Positions 31,283-41,141 are shown, counted from the stretch's first letter. The stretch is DNA of 64,000 nucleotides from Sphingomonas sp. PAMC 26621 (GCF_000251145.1 NZ_AIDW01000019.1:1-64000), one strand, 5' to 3'. The notes: generated by a model from the letters alone, not told the origin. Made by a program: numbers and translations.

Positions 31283-31352
31283 CCGTTCGTTTCGAGCGCA
31301 GTCGAGAAACCTGCGCTGTGCCGGGTTCCTCGACTGCGCTCGAAACGAACGG
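31283..31352. repeat. Intergenic inverted repeat, family A
   Basis: A 24-bp perfect inverted repeat (CCGTTCGTTTCGAGCGCAGT and its complement, arms 31283-31306 and 31329-31352) with a ~22-nt loop. It begins at the amine oxidase stop. A solo arm of the same family is at 45264-45292. Its place at the convergent junction with der suits a bidirectional terminator-like element, but no U-tract is present. Confidence 0.7.
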
Positions 31353-31380
31353 GTGGAGGGTGAGCGTATCCCAGCAACCA

Positions 31381-31453
31381 TCCGTTCGGGCTGAGCGAAG
31401 TCGAAGCCCCCTGCTCAGCGCAAGACCCTTCGACTTCGCTCAGGGCGAACGGA
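31381..31453. repeat. Intergenic inverted repeat, family B
   Basis: Imperfect 26-bp inverted repeat (arms 31381-31406 and 31428-31453, two mismatches), with CTTCGACTTCGCTCAG as the core of the right arm. Directly follows family A, and ends 11 bp before the der stop codon. Confidence 0.7.
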
Positions 31454-31464
31454 TGGGGGGTGCT

Positions 31465-32862
31465 TTACCGGTCGAACGGATTCTTCGGCGCCCGCAACGT
31501 AAGCCGTACCGGCACCGCCCCGAACCCGAGATCCCGCCGGATCCCGTTGATCAGATACCGCTGATAGCTCGTCGGCAACTGGTCAACGCGCGTGCCGAAC
31601 AGAACGAAGCCCGGCGGGCGAGTCTTCGCCTGCGTCAGATAGCGCAGCTTGATCCGCTTGCCCCCCGGCGCGGGCGGCGGGTTGGCCTCGACCGCGCGTT
31701 CGAACCAGCGGTTGAGCTCGCCCGTCCCGACGCGGCGCGACCAGGCATCGCGCGTGTCGAACGCGACCTTGAGCATCGTGTCGAGCCCCTTGCCGGTCGC
31801 GGCCGAGACGGTCAGCACCGGCATGCCCTTGATCTGGCTGAGGCCATCCTCGAGCGCGGTGCGGATGCCGTTGAACAGGCTGGAGGCATTCTCCGCCACG
31901 TCCCATTTGTTGATCGCGACGATCAGCGCGCGGCCTTCCTGCAACGCCGCGTCCGCGATCCGCAGATCCTGCGATTCGAGCCCGCGCGTCGCATCCAGCA
32001 ACAGCACGACGACTTCGGCGAAATCGATCGCATGGAGCGCATCGGCGACCGACAGCTTCTCGAGCTTGTCCTGCACGTTGGCGCGCTTCCGCATGCCGGC
32101 GGTGTCGATCAGCCGGACCTTCCGCGCATCCTCGCCGGGCTCGCGATCGGGATCGTGCCAGATCCAGTCGACCGCGATCGAATCGCGCGTGATGCCCGCT
32201 TCCGGGCCGGTAATCAGACGGTCTTCGCCAAGGATGCGGTTGATCAGCGTTGATTTGCCCGCATTCGGACGCCCGATGATCGCGAGCTTGAGCGGCGCGT
32301 CGGGGGCATATTCCTCATCGACGTCCGCGTTGGGAATGTCGTCGCCCGCGGCGTCCTTCTCGGGTTCGATGAAGGGGAGAAGCGCGTCGAACAGTTCGAC
32401 GAGACCCTCGCCGTGTTCCGCCGACAATTCCACCGGATCGCCGAAACCGAGCGCGAGCGACTCGAGGATGCCGTCGGCACCAGCCTTGCCCTCGGCCTTG
32501 TTGGCGACGAGGATGACCGGGGTGGTCGACCCGCGCAGCCAGCGCGCGATTTCCTCGTCGAGCGGGACGATGCCCGCGCGCGAATCGAACAGGAACAGCG
32601 CGACGTCGGCCTGCGCGACCGCGGCCTCGGTCTGCGCGCGCATCCGGCCGGGCAAGGACGCGGCGTCCTTGTCCTCGTAACCGGCGGTGTCGATGACGCG
32701 GAAATCGAGGCCGACGAGCGTCGCCGCCCCCTCGCGCCGATCACGGGTTACGCCAGGGCGATCGTCGACGAGCGCGAGTTTCTTTCCGACGAGACGATTG
32801 AAGAGCGTCGACTTGCCGACGTTCGGCCGGCCGATAATAGCGACCACAGGGAGACTGGACAT
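31465..32862 (-). CDS. der: Ribosome biogenesis GTPase Der (EngA)
   Basis: 465 residues with tandem G domains: first G1 GRPNVGKSTLF (~10), second G1 GRPNAGKSTLI (~200), NKxD motifs (ANKAE and INKWD), and a C-terminal KH-like domain. Essential GTPase in 50S subunit assembly. Lies upstream of nothing on this strand until the junction repeats; bamB ends 50 bp before its start and the two are probably co-transcribed. Confidence 0.96.
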   Translation of the reverse strand: MSSLPVVAIIGRPNVGKSTLFNRLVGKKLALVDDRPGVTRDRREGAATLVGLDFRVIDTAGYEDKDAASLPGRMRAQTEAAVAQADVALFLFDSRAGIVPLDEEIARWLRGSTTPVILVANKAEGKAGADGILESLALGFGDPVELSAEHGEGLVELFDALLPFIEPEKDAAGDDIPNADVDEEYAPDAPLKLAIIGRPNAGKSTLINRILGEDRLITGPEAGITRDSIAVDWIWHDPDREPGEDARKVRLIDTAGMRKRANVQDKLEKLSVADALHAIDFAEVVVLLLDATRGLESQDLRIADAALQEGRALIVAINKWDVAENASSLFNGIRTALEDGLSQIKGMPVLTVSAATGKGLDTMLKVAFDTRDAWSRRVGTGELNRWFERAVEANPPPAPGGKRIKLRYLTQAKTRPPGFVLFGTRVDQLPTSYQRYLINGIRRDLGFGAVPVRLTLRAPKNPFDR

Positions 32863-32912
32863 GCGCCTCCCTTAGGGCAAGCGCACGTCTTCGTCACCCC
32901 GCCGTGTCGCGG

Positions 32913-34265
32913 TTACTTATAGGCCGCGAGACGGCCCTTCTGATCAAGCACATACAGCGTCGAATTGGCGACCACCGGCGGCAGCGTGAACGGTGCCTTC
33001 GATTCGATCACCGTGCCGAGCTTGCCCGTTTCGACCGAGGCGGAAGCGATCTCGCCGAGCGAGTTGGTCAGCACGAGCCGACCGCCCGCAAGCACCGGGC
33101 CGTACCAGGTGATCGGGTTGGCCTTCTTCTTGTCCTTGATCGTGCCGTCCTTCTGGACCTTTTCGCTGCCGAAGTGGCGCAGCTGGCTGATCCACCGCAC
33201 CTTGCCGGTCGCGCGCGCGAGGCAGACGAGCCGTGCGTCGTCGGTGACGATGAAGACCCATTCGCCCGCGACCCACGGGGTCGAGATGCCCGCGAAATTC
33301 TGCTCCCACAGCCGCTGCCCCGAGACGATCTCGAGCGCGACCATGCGGCCACCCTGCCCGACCGCGAAGACGATCCCGCGGTCGATCACCGGGTCCGCAT
33401 CGATATCGGCGAGCGACGAGACCGAGGTCGAGATCGACGAGCGCGACAGCGCGTCCTGCCACAAAGTGCGCCCATTCTCGTAGCGATAGGCATTGAGTTC
33501 GCCCGAGGAGAAGCCCGCGACGACTGTCCCCTGACTGACCGCTGGTGCCGCGACGCCGAACACGCCCTGCGTCTCGATCGAGCCCGAGGCGGTCCACACG
33601 ACGGTGCCGTCCGCCTGCGACAGCACGTAGAGTTGGTTGTCCTGGCTCAGCACATAGACCTGGCCGTTGGCGACCGACGGCGCACCGCGTAAAGGCGCAC
33701 CAGGCTTTGCCCGCCACAATTCCTTGCCGCTCGTCGCGTCGAGCGCAACCACGTCGCCGAGGCCGTCGGTCGCGAAGACCTTGCCCTCGTCGAAGCTCAC
33801 GCCGCCGCCGAAACGCGCGCTGCGCGCCTTCTTGTCGGTCGTCGCGATGCTGGCTTCCCACGCGGACGCGCCGGTGCTGGCCGAATAAGCGTGGACCGTG
33901 GCGTTGACGTCGATCGCGAACAGCTTGCCGCCGCCGATCACCGGTGCCGCGCCGAGCCGCTGGCGATTGCTGCCGCCGTCGATCGTCACGCTCCACGCGC
34001 GGGTGAGCGCATTGCCGAGCGCGAGCTGGCCCATCGACTTGGACGGGCTGCCGCCGGGTTGCGCCCAGCTGTCGTTGGTCGTCGCAGGCGGCACGAGCAC
34101 CTGGACTTCGCCGATCGTCTTGTCGGCGACCACGTCATTCTCGCCCTGGAGAATCGCGATGCGATTGCCGAGCACCGGGGTCTTCTTCTTGCCCTTGAAC
34201 GTCGCGCAGCCGCTGAGCGCGATCGCTGAGACCGCCACCAGCAGAACTCGGTTGGTCATCTTCAT
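32913..34265 (-). CDS. bamB: Outer membrane assembly lipoprotein BamB (PQQ-like propeller)
   Basis: 450 residues with lipobox ALSGC at ~20, then eight-bladed propeller repeats such as GKLFAIDVNATVHAY and GVVVALD-like strands. BamB scaffolds beta-barrel insertion by BamA in the outer membrane. Gene order YfgM-like, bamB, der is a widely conserved block. The start overlaps the upstream stop by 4 bp (ATGA). MKMTN or MTN may be the first residue. Confidence 0.92.
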   Translation of the reverse strand: MKMTNRVLLVAVSAIALSGCATFKGKKKTPVLGNRIAILQGENDVVADKTIGEVQVLVPPATTNDSWAQPGGSPSKSMGQLALGNALTRAWSVTIDGGSNRQRLGAAPVIGGGKLFAIDVNATVHAYSASTGASAWEASIATTDKKARSARFGGGVSFDEGKVFATDGLGDVVALDATSGKELWRAKPGAPLRGAPSVANGQVYVLSQDNQLYVLSQADGTVVWTASGSIETQGVFGVAAPAVSQGTVVAGFSSGELNAYRYENGRTLWQDALSRSSISTSVSSLADIDADPVIDRGIVFAVGQGGRMVALEIVSGQRLWEQNFAGISTPWVAGEWVFIVTDDARLVCLARATGKVRWISQLRHFGSEKVQKDGTIKDKKKANPITWYGPVLAGGRLVLTNSLGEIASASVETGKLGTVIESKAPFTLPPVVANSTLYVLDQKGRLAAYK

Positions 34266-34960
34266 TTCGATTTCTGGTCCTTCGGCTGGTTCACGGCATC
34301 TACCCCCAATACGCCCGCCATCTGAACCGCGCGTTGCCGCAGGGTCTCGGGCACGTCGGGTTCGCGGGCGATCTGGCCGTACAGGGTGCCGGCGAGATCA
34401 CGACGGCCCATCCGCAGATAGGACGCAGCGACCATCTCACCCGCGCTGCCGAACCACGGATTGCCCTTCACCGCGAGCCCGCGCAGCCGCGCGACGACGA
34501 CGTCGGGCTTGATCGTATCGAGCTCGGCGCTGGTCTGGCGGACGAGCGCGAGGTCGCGGAACGGCTGGCCGATCGACGCGTCACCCGCAATCGCGGCGAA
34601 CTTGGCGGCAGCGCCGCGCAGGTCGTTCTTCTGCAGCAGCAGGTCCGCCTGGCTCATCATGGCAAGCGCGCGGACGCCCTTGACGTCGGAACCCGCGAGA
34701 CTGCCGAGTTCGCCGTCGGCCGCCGGACGGCGCGCACCGATATCCTCATACGCCTTGCTTAGCGCCTCGCCCTCGTCGCCCGCGACCGATTGCTGGTGCG
34801 CGCGGTAGATCTGCCATCCGCCGAAGCCGAGGACGATCAGCACGACGATCGCGATCGCGGCGATCCCATAGCGGCGCCAGGCGGTCGCCATCTGTTCGCG
34901 ACGGAGTTCCTCGTCGACTTCCCGGAGGAATGCGGCATCGGTGTTGGGTGGCACGGCCAC
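34262..34960 (-). CDS. YfgM-like TPR inner-membrane protein
   Basis: 232 residues, GTG start. A cytoplasmic N-terminus (REVDEELRREQM), one TM helix (IAAIAIVVLIVLGFGGWQIY, ~32-51), then a periplasmic TPR-like Ala/Leu-rich region. In enterobacteria YfgM works with PpiD at the Sec translocon; the same order yfgM-bamB-der is kept here, supporting an envelope-biogenesis role. Confidence 0.82.
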   Translation of the reverse strand: MAVPPNTDAAFLREVDEELRREQMATAWRRYGIAAIAIVVLIVLGFGGWQIYRAHQQSVAGDEGEALSKAYEDIGARRPAADGELGSLAGSDVKGVRALAMMSQADLLLQKNDLRGAAAKFAAIAGDASIGQPFRDLALVRQTSAELDTIKPDVVVARLRGLAVKGNPWFGSAGEMVAASYLRMGRRDLAGTLYGQIAREPDVPETLRQRAVQMAGVLGVDAVNQPKDQKSK

Positions 34961-35071
34961 TGGGGAACTCCATCGGATCGGGGCGGGAAGCTGCGGACCT
35001 TAGCCGCGCACCCGCCTGAGGGAAAGCGGGCAAACGTTACGCTATGGTACGGTTCGGAAACGGAAGCGGCA

Positions 35072-35953
35072 TCAGTCCTTGGGGGCGTAGATCTGTTCCG
35101 CGCCCGGGAAGGTGCGCGCGCGGACCTCGGCGGCGTAGGTCGCGGCTGCGGCGGAAATACGGCCACCGAGGTCGTCATATTTCTTCACGAAGCGCGCGGT
35201 GCGCTCGAACAGGCCGAGCATGTCCTCCGCGACGAGCACCTGCCCGTCACACTCAGCCGAAGCACCGATCCCGATCGTCGGGCAGGCGACCTTCTGCGTG
35301 AGCGCGATCGCGATCGGCTCGACCACGCCTTCGATCACCAGCGCGAACGCGCCCGCTTCGGCAATCGCGACGCCATCCGCGACGATCTTCTCGGCTTCGG
35401 CGGCGGTGCGCCCGCGCGCGCCATAGCCGCCAAGCGTGTTGACCGCCTGCGGGGTGAGACCGACGTGGCCCATGACCGGGATGCCGCGTTCGCTGAGGAA
35501 CCGGACGGTCGGCGCCATCGCGACCCCGCCCTCGAGCTTCACCCCCGCCGCGCCGGTCTGCTTGAGCAGGAAGGCGGCGCTTTCGAACGCCTTTTCGGGC
35601 GAGGCTTCATAACTGCCGAACGGCATGTCGATGATGACGACCGCATGATAGCTGCCGCGCACCACCGCGGCACCATGCGCCGCCATCATGTCGAGTGTGA
35701 CGGGGACGGTCGACGGCAGGCCGTAGATCACCTGCCCGAGGCTGTCGCCGACCAGCAGCATGTCGCAATGCGGATCGAACAGCTGCGCGTTGCGCACGGT
35801 ATAGGCGGTGAGCATCACCAGCGGGTCGCCCCCCTTGCCCCCACCGATCGTCCCCTTCCGTGCGCGGATCGCGGGGACGGTGAGGCGCTTCATCGGCGCT
35901 GGCGTGGGGTTGGCGCGACTGGTCGCGGTGTCGATCGTGAAGGTCGTGGACAT
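35072..35953 (-). CDS. panB: 3-methyl-2-oxobutanoate hydroxymethyltransferase
   Basis: 293 residues with PanB signatures: [33 protein letters not shown] metal/substrate region, and [11 protein letters not shown]. It transfers a hydroxymethyl group from methylene-THF to ketoisovalerate in pantothenate synthesis. The N-terminal ~30 residues are longer than E. coli PanB; MKRLTVP at residue 21 is an alternative start. panC is not adjacent. Confidence 0.93.
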   Translation of the reverse strand: MSTTFTIDTATSRANPTPAPMKRLTVPAIRARKGTIGGGKGGDPLVMLTAYTVRNAQLFDPHCDMLLVGDSLGQVIYGLPSTVPVTLDMMAAHGAAVVRGSYHAVVIIDMPFGSYEASPEKAFESAAFLLKQTGAAGVKLEGGVAMAPTVRFLSERGIPVMGHVGLTPQAVNTLGGYGARGRTAAEAEKIVADGVAIAEAGAFALVIEGVVEPIAIALTQKVACPTIGIGASAECDGQVLVAEDMLGLFERTARFVKKYDDLGGRISAAAATYAAEVRARTFPGAEQIYAPKD

Positions 35954-35998
35954 GGCGCGGGGATAGCGGCTTGCGAGGCCCCGCGCCAGTCGGGGGCG

Positions 35999-36280
35999 TC
36001 AGTCGACCGTCACGCCCTTCCAGAAGGCGAAGCGGTCCTTGATCTCCGCGGCCTTGGACTTCGGGTCGGGGTAGAACCATGCCGCGTCGACGTTGCGCTT
36101 ACCGTCGACGACGAGCGTCTTGTAGCTCGCGTCGCCCTTCCACGGGCAATGCGAGTGCGTCGCGCTCGGTTCGAACAGGTCCGCGACGATGCTGTCGGCG
36201 GGGAAATAATGGTTGCCCTCGACGATCACGGTGTCGTCCGACTGGGCGATCACGGTTCCGTTCCAGCGTGCGGTCGGCAT
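35999..36280 (-). CDS. DUF427 domain protein
   Basis: 93 residues with the DUF427 pattern: ARWNGTVIAQSD, VEGNHYFPADSI, THSHCPWKGDASY. The family has a small beta fold of unknown function and is common next to metabolic genes in soil proteobacteria. 45 bp upstream of panB on the same strand. Confidence 0.85.
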   Translation of the reverse strand: MPTARWNGTVIAQSDDTVIVEGNHYFPADSIVADLFEPSATHSHCPWKGDASYKTLVVDGKRNVDAAWFYPDPKSKAAEIKDRFAFWKGVTVD

Positions 36281-36297
36281 GGGCTTGGTCCTTCAGG

Positions 36298-36648
36298 TCA
36301 GGGCTTGAGGGCCTCAACATAGGTATCGGGCTTGAAGCCTGCCAGCAGCACGTCCTCCTTGACGAGGATCGGGCGTTTGATGGCGGAGGGGTTGGCGAGC
36401 ATTATGGCGAGCGCCTTGTCGGCGTCGAGGTCGGTCTTGTCGGCGTCGGGGAGCTTGCGGAAGGTGGTGCCGGCGCGGTTGAGGACGGTTTCCCAGCCGA
36501 GCTGGTCGATCCATCCGCGCAGGAGCGTGGGGTCTACGCCGGCGGTCTTGTAGTTGTGGAAGGTGTAGGGGACGCCGTTGGTGTCGAGCCAGGTGCGGGC
36601 TTTCTTGACGGTGTCGCAGGCAGGGATGCCGTAGAGAGTGGCGGGCAT
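36298..36648 (-). CDS. ArsC/Spx-family reductase (YffB-like)
   Basis: 116 residues. Thioredoxin-like ArsC-family protein with the N-terminal single cysteine in GIPACDTVKKARTWL and the C-terminal KRPILVKEDVLLAGFKPD, close to E. coli YffB, a glutathione-dependent thiol reductase-like protein. Arsenate reduction is not implied. The start ATG 36648 follows AAAGG; a longer open frame upstream lacks family similarity. Followed by DUF427 at 17 bp. Confidence 0.87.
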   Translation of the reverse strand: MPATLYGIPACDTVKKARTWLDTNGVPYTFHNYKTAGVDPTLLRGWIDQLGWETVLNRAGTTFRKLPDADKTDLDADKALAIMLANPSAIKRPILVKEDVLLAGFKPDTYVEALKP

Positions 36649-36771
36649 TGGCGACCTTTCTTTGGAGTGATCGTCCGATAGCCGGTGGACTCCAAAAATG
36701 CAGCAGTTCCGCTTACGCCCATTTGCAGATATTAAGCATCCGAGTACCGTGCCCCTATGGAGGCGGGTCAC

Positions 36772-37281
36772 ATGGGACGTTTGTTGTTGATGGCGGTGGG
36801 AATGGCGCTGATAGCACTGCCGCCGTCGCCGCTCAGTGCTCAAAACAATCCTGGCCTTTTTGATGTCTTTAGCATTCGAGCGACCACTGGAGGCTACTAC
36901 CTCCGTACGGTCTCTCCCAAAGGAGATCGGATCAACGCGACATGTCAATTAATTCGCAAAGGTGCATGGGACTTTGCCGTAGAGGTCTATCCTGCCGGTA
37001 GTGCGACTGTGAAATCGGGCATATCACCGGCCCTTAAGTTATCCGGAACGTGGGCATACCCACTCCGGGCCCAGGGCCGCAGTTATTTCCTTTGGACTGC
37101 CCCCAACTCTGCGGCGTTTGCGCTATTCCTACGACGAGTGAGCGGTATGGGGTGGGGTCAGAACTTCGTGTCCCGTGAGCTCAACGTCGACTTTCAGAGC
37201 CACGGATCAGACGACGCCGGGACAATCGCCGCTTTCTCGCACCTCTGCCGCTTACCGGGCGTCTTGCCCAACGCCTACTGA
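36772..37281 (+). CDS. Orphan secreted protein, low-GC, unknown function
   Basis: 169 residues, not recognised. Signal peptide MGRLLLMAVGMALIALPPSP with cleavage near LSAQ (~24), then a mixed beta-looking domain with many aromatic residues (GGYYLRTVSP, SYFLWTAPN) and two cysteines, one in NATCQL and one near the C-terminus in SHLCRL, that might pair. Base use is clearly less GC-rich than the neighbours and codons such as TTA, AAT and CGA are frequent, suggesting recent acquisition. Start ATG 36772 has GGAGG at 36759-36763; an upstream in-frame ATG (36757) lacks a site. Confidence 0.65.
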   Translation: MGRLLLMAVGMALIALPPSPLSAQNNPGLFDVFSIRATTGGYYLRTVSPKGDRINATCQLIRKGAWDFAVEVYPAGSATVKSGISPALKLSGTWAYPLRAQGRSYFLWTAPNSAAFALFLRRVSGMGWGQNFVSRELNVDFQSHGSDDAGTIAAFSHLCRLPGVLPNAY

Positions 37282-37616
37282 GAGACCGCGCGCGCCTAAA
37301 CGTCGGTATTCCAAAAATTTTCGACGTTCAGCCTGATGCGTCGGTTGCGAACATTTAAGGGGCACGCCTCCGCGCTTCCGTCATCCCCGCGACGGCGGGG
37401 ATCTATACTGCCTGACTGCGCAGTACAGGATGGACGGTGCTAATGGATTCCCGCCTGCGCGGGAATGACGGACAGAATGAGGGAATTCCGTCACCCCACC
37501 GTCATCCCCGCGACGGGCCGGATCCACCGCGGTGCGCATCCAAGCATGGTCGAACAAGACCCGGTGGACCCCGGGCCAAGCCCGGGGTGACACGAGGTTA
37601 AGGGTAAGCGCGACCC
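37282..37616. repeat. 335-bp gene-free stretch with two composite inverted repeats
   Basis: The first part (37282-37378) is AT-richer and holds nothing recognisable. At 37379-37471 a composite repeat begins CCGTCATCCCCGC and ends GCGGGAATGACGG, with an inner CCCGC/GCGGG hairpin. At 37489-37593 a second one runs from CCGTCACCCC to GGGGTGACACG with inner GGATCCACC / GGTGGACC pairing. A compact form of the first type is the hairpin at 43539-43568. These look like REP/MITE-type intergenic elements. Confidence 0.7.
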
Positions 37617-39419
37617 TCAAGCCGCCTCGAACATCTCCGGCGAAAGCGCCATCAGCGCCTCGGACCCGCCCTCGATCTTGCGGCGGAGCGCGCCAGCCTC
37701 GGGCATCACGCGCTCGGCGAAGTAGCGTGCCGTCACCAGCTTGGCGTCGAGGAACTTCACATCCCCCTCGCCCGCTGCCTTGAGCTTGGTCGCGGCGACC
37801 GCCATCCGCAGCCACATCAGCCCGACCGCGACGATGCCCATCAGGTGCATGTAGCTGTGCGCGCCCGCGCCGACGTTGTCGGGGTTCTGCATGCCGTTCT
37901 GCATGAACCACATCGTCGCCTGCTGGAGCTCGCCATTCGCCTTTTCCAGCGCGCCCGCGAAGGTCGCGGTGGCGGGGTCGGCCTTGGCGGCGGCGACTTC
38001 CTCGGCGACGACCTTGAACAGCGACTGCACTGCGCGTCCGCCGTTCTGCGCGAGCTTGCGGCCGACCAGATCCATCGCCTGCACGCCATTGGTGCCCTCG
38101 TAGATCATCGCGATCCGCGCATCGCGGACGTACTGCTCCATCCCCCATTCGGCGATGTAGCCGTGGCCACCGTAGACCTGCTGCGCGTTGGTCGCGATGT
38201 CATAGCCCTTGTCGGTGCCATAACCCTTGATGACCGGCGTGAGCAGCCCGAGCAGATCGCCCGCGAGCTGCTTCTCTTCATCGCTGACCGCGGCATGTTC
38301 GAGATCGGCCTGGAGCGCGCCCCACAGGCACAATGCACGGAGGCCTTCGGTCAACGCCTTCGACTCCATCAGCATGCGGCGGACGTCGGGGTGGACGAAC
38401 AAAGTGTCCGCCTTCTCGCCCGGCTCCTTCGCGCCGGTGAGCGAGCGGCCCTGGCGGCGGTCCTGTGCATATTGGACTGCATTCTGATAGGCGACTTCGG
38501 CGACGCCGAGGCCCTGCAGGCCGACGCCCAAGCGTGCGGCGTTCATCATGATGAACATCGCGGCGAGGCCCTTCATTTCCTCGCCGACGAGCCAGCCGAT
38601 CGCGCCGTCATAGTTCATCACGCAGGTCGAATTGGCGTGGATCCCCATCTTGTGCTCGATCGAACCGCAGGTGACCGCGTTGCGCTCCCCGATCGACCCG
38701 TCGTCGCCGACCATGAACTTCGGCACGACGAACAGCGAAATGCCCTTCGAACTTTCCGGCGCACCCGGCGTCTTTGCGAGCACGAGGTGGATGATGTTGC
38801 TGGTCAGGTCATGCTCGCCCGACGAGATGAAGATCTTGGTGCCGGTGATCGCATAGGAGCCGTCGGCCTGCGGCTCGGCGCGGGTGCGGATCAGGCCGAG
38901 GTCGGTGCCGCATTGCGGCTCGGTCAGGTTCATCGTCCCGCCCCATTCGCCGCTGACCATCTTGGGGACGTACTTGGCCTTCTGCTCGTCCGAACCCTTG
39001 ACCAGCAACGCCGCGATCGCGCCGTGCGTCAGGCCGGGGTACATCGCGAACGCCATGTTGGCGGAAATCATATATTCCTGGAACGCGGTCGAGACGACGT
39101 GCGGCATCGCCTGCCCGCCGAATTCCTCGGGTGCGCTGAGCGTGCCCCAACCCGATTCGACGAACGCCTGATAGGCTTCCTTGAAACCCTTGGGCGTCGT
39201 GACCGAACCGTCCTCATGCCGGACGCAGCCTTCCTGGTCGCCCGAATAGTTGAGCGGGAACAGCACTTCGGCGACGAACTTGCCGCCCTCGTCGAGCACC
39301 GCGTCGACCACGTCGGGGGTCGCGTTCTGGAAGCCGGGGAGATTGGCGTGGCTCTGCAGGCCGATCACATGATCGAGGATGAAGCGCGTGTCGCGGACGG
39401 GGGGCGTATACTGGGGCAT
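37617..39419 (-). CDS. Acyl-CoA dehydrogenase with C-terminal extension
   Basis: 600 residues, larger than the classic ~380-residue enzyme; the extra C-terminal domain (about 470-600) defines the long acyl-CoA dehydrogenase group. Motifs: [17 protein letters not shown] (FAD/substrate loop), [14 protein letters not shown], and [19 protein letters not shown] near 415. It oxidises acyl-CoA esters in fatty-acid breakdown. Lies 4 bp downstream of a MerR-type regulator, which probably controls it. Confidence 0.92.
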   Translation of the reverse strand: MPQYTPPVRDTRFILDHVIGLQSHANLPGFQNATPDVVDAVLDEGGKFVAEVLFPLNYSGDQEGCVRHEDGSVTTPKGFKEAYQAFVESGWGTLSAPEEFGGQAMPHVVSTAFQEYMISANMAFAMYPGLTHGAIAALLVKGSDEQKAKYVPKMVSGEWGGTMNLTEPQCGTDLGLIRTRAEPQADGSYAITGTKIFISSGEHDLTSNIIHLVLAKTPGAPESSKGISLFVVPKFMVGDDGSIGERNAVTCGSIEHKMGIHANSTCVMNYDGAIGWLVGEEMKGLAAMFIMMNAARLGVGLQGLGVAEVAYQNAVQYAQDRRQGRSLTGAKEPGEKADTLFVHPDVRRMLMESKALTEGLRALCLWGALQADLEHAAVSDEEKQLAGDLLGLLTPVIKGYGTDKGYDIATNAQQVYGGHGYIAEWGMEQYVRDARIAMIYEGTNGVQAMDLVGRKLAQNGGRAVQSLFKVVAEEVAAAKADPATATFAGALEKANGELQQATMWFMQNGMQNPDNVGAGAHSYMHLMGIVAVGLMWLRMAVAATKLKAAGEGDVKFLDAKLVTARYFAERVMPEAGALRRKIEGGSEALMALSPEMFEAA

Positions 39420-39423
39420 GGGT

Positions 39424-39852
39424 TCAGTCCTTCATCTGGCCGGATGAGCCATGGGTTTCGAGCAAGGTGACAAAGTCGTCGAGTTCGTGGATCGCCGCGT
39501 CGATGTCGCGTTTCTGCGCGGTCAGCAGCGAAATCCGGTCGCGGCAGCGCTCGATCGTCGTCTGGCGCTGGATCTTCCGGCCATCGCCAATGTCGTACAG
39601 GTCGATCATCTCGCGGATCTCGCCGAGCGAGAACCCCACGCGCTTGCCGCGCAGGATCCACGCCAGCCGTGCGCGGTCGCGCTGCGAATAGATGCGGGTC
39701 GTCCCGCGCCGTTCGGGCGCGATCAGGCCTTCATCCTCGTAGAAACGCAACGCCCGCGCGGTGACGTCGAATTCCGCCGACAGGTCGGAGATGGAGAAAT
39801 GATCGCGCGTCGGGTGGCGATCGATGAGGGCATAGGCGGCACCGGTGCTCAT
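39424..39852 (-). CDS. MerR-family regulator of the acyl-CoA dehydrogenase gene
   Basis: 142 residues with the MerR winged HTH ([20 protein letters not shown], ~19-38; [19 protein letters not shown]) and a coiled-coil C-terminus. No metal-binding cysteines are present. Similar cysteine-less MerR proteins control branched-chain or fatty acid catabolism (LiuR-type). Immediately upstream of and co-directional with the dehydrogenase. Confidence 0.87.
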   Translation of the reverse strand: MSTGAAYALIDRHPTRDHFSISDLSAEFDVTARALRFYEDEGLIAPERRGTTRIYSQRDRARLAWILRGKRVGFSLGEIREMIDLYDIGDGRKIQRQTTIERCRDRISLLTAQKRDIDAAIHELDDFVTLLETHGSSGQMKD

Positions 39853-39899
39853 GCACCGTCAAATAGTTGCCCTTTACGTGAACGTCAAGACGGTGCGCA

Positions 39900-40418
39900 T
39901 CATGGATGGACATCGTCTCCGCACAGCAGTGTGCCGCGCGGACCGCGCAAGGTGGACGCTTCCGACGCCGATTCGCTGAGCCGGTCGAGTGCAAGCCCGG
40001 AGATCGCCGCATGCTCGGTGCACAGCGCCTGGCAGCCGGCGGGCAAACGCCCCGGAAAGACGATCCGGTCGCCGTCGAAGCGTGCGTCGAAGCTGCAGCC
40101 GCCCCCACGGCTGGTGTCGAACGCGACGTGCAGCGTTTCGCCCGAGCGGGTCACCACGCCGGTGGCGCCGCAATGTTCGCGGTCGTCATAATCGACCGTG
40201 ACGCCGATCCGGTATCCGGTCGCGCTCGGGACGACGCAGACTCGGTCGGCCTCGCGGACATAAAGACCCGTGATGTCAGTGCTGTTCGGGTCGGGAATGA
40301 CGCCTGCCTGGATCGCGGCCGCCTCGAGCGCGGTGGCTGGCGGGGTCGCCTTCTCCCCGGGCGCGTTCTCCTTCTGGCAGCCGGTGAGGACGCACAGCGC
40401 GAGCAGCAGGCGTTTCAA
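39900..40418 (-). CDS. Small lipoprotein of unknown function, coupled to hisI
   Basis: 172 residues starting at TTG 40418 in a TTGA overlap with the hisI stop. Lipobox LTGC at residues ~12-15 follows a hydrophobic leader (RLLLALCVL). The mature part has several cysteines (CVVPSA, EHCGATG, GGGCSF, GCQALC, LLCGDD) that could form disulfides. Probably an envelope lipoprotein; no family is recognised. Confidence 0.7.
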   Translation of the reverse strand: MKRLLLALCVLTGCQKENAPGEKATPPATALEAAAIQAGVIPDPNSTDITGLYVREADRVCVVPSATGYRIGVTVDYDDREHCGATGVVTRSGETLHVAFDTSRGGGCSFDARFDGDRIVFPGRLPAGCQALCTEHAAISGLALDRLSESASEASTLRGPRGTLLCGDDVHP

Positions 40419-40777
40419 CCGACTCGCGCCAGCGCATCGCCTTCCACCCGCCGGTAGAAACAGCTGCGTTCGCCGGTGTGGCACGCGGGACCGGCGGGAT
40501 CGACGATCAGCCAGACCGCGTCCTGATCGCAGTCGATCCGGATGTCGTGGACGTGCAGGACATGCCCCGACGTCTCCCCCTTGCGCCACAATGCGCCACG
40601 GCTGCGCGACCAGAAATGCGCGTCGCCGGTCTCCACCGTCAGTTTCAGCGCATCGGCATTCATGTGCGCGAGCATGAGGACTTCGCCGCTATTGCGGTCG
40701 GTCGCGACCGCGGTGATGAGGCCGGCGGCATCATATTTTGGGTCGAGCACGAGGCCGGTTTCACGAAGGTCTGCCAT
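40415..40777 (-). CDS. hisI: Phosphoribosyl-AMP cyclohydrolase
   Basis: 120 residues. HisI signatures: [34 protein letters not shown], and the zinc/magnesium cluster DCDQDAVW followed by [11 protein letters not shown]. Third step of histidine synthesis; the HisE domain is absent. Start at ATG 40777 (MADLRETGL) chosen over an upstream ATG on family length. Its separation from the rest of the his genes is common in alphaproteobacteria. Confidence 0.93.
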   Translation of the reverse strand: MADLRETGLVLDPKYDAAGLITAVATDRNSGEVLMLAHMNADALKLTVETGDAHFWSRSRGALWRKGETSGHVLHVHDIRIDCDQDAVWLIVDPAGPACHTGERSCFYRRVEGDALARVG

Positions 40778-40810
40778 GCGGGGCGGTGTAGCGGGAGAGA
40801 TGGGCGTCGT

Positions 40811-40878
40811 CACCCCGGCGTGGGCTTTCCGGCCCAACCGGGCGCCTGTCGCACCGTGGCCCGGCCCCTCCCGGGGTG
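40811..40878. repeat. Inverted repeat upstream of hisI
   Basis: CACCCCGG (40811-40818) pairs with CCGGGGTG (40871-40878); the interior also contains GGGCTTTCCGGCCC-like pairing. It belongs to the GTCACCCCGG repeat type at 9712 and 37489, and fills most of the gap between hisI and the Rho-N gene. Confidence 0.5.
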
Positions 40879-40889
40879 AGGGTGTGCGC

Positions 40890-41141
40890 TCACCCCTTGC
40901 GAATGGCTTCGACGAGTTCGTCCTTGGTCATCGTCGACCGTCCCGCGATCCCGATCTTGCGCGCTTCGTCAAGCAGGTCGTCCTTGGTGCGATCCTCGAG
41001 CGTCCCGCCGCCGCGATGGTCGATCGTCCCCGCTGCATGCGCGTTGGCGATTCGCGCAGCCTTCTCCGGCGAGGCACCGTCCTTGCGCAGATCCTCGTAG
41101 AGTTTGTCGTCCTTGATACTCGGCCCGTGATCCTTCGCCAT
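40890..41141 (-). CDS. Rho N-terminal-like domain small protein
   Basis: 83 residues: a charged N-terminal part ([20 protein letters not shown]), an Ala-rich middle ([10 protein letters not shown]), then a SAP/Rho-N-like helical module ([31 protein letters not shown]). Such proteins may bind nucleic acid; role unknown, often stress-linked. AAGGAG at 41148-41153 sits 6 nt before ATG 41141, which fixes the start. Confidence 0.82.
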   Translation of the reverse strand: MAKDHGPSIKDDKLYEDLRKDGASPEKAARIANAHAAGTIDHRGGGTLEDRTKDDLLDEARKIGIAGRSTMTKDELVEAIRKG

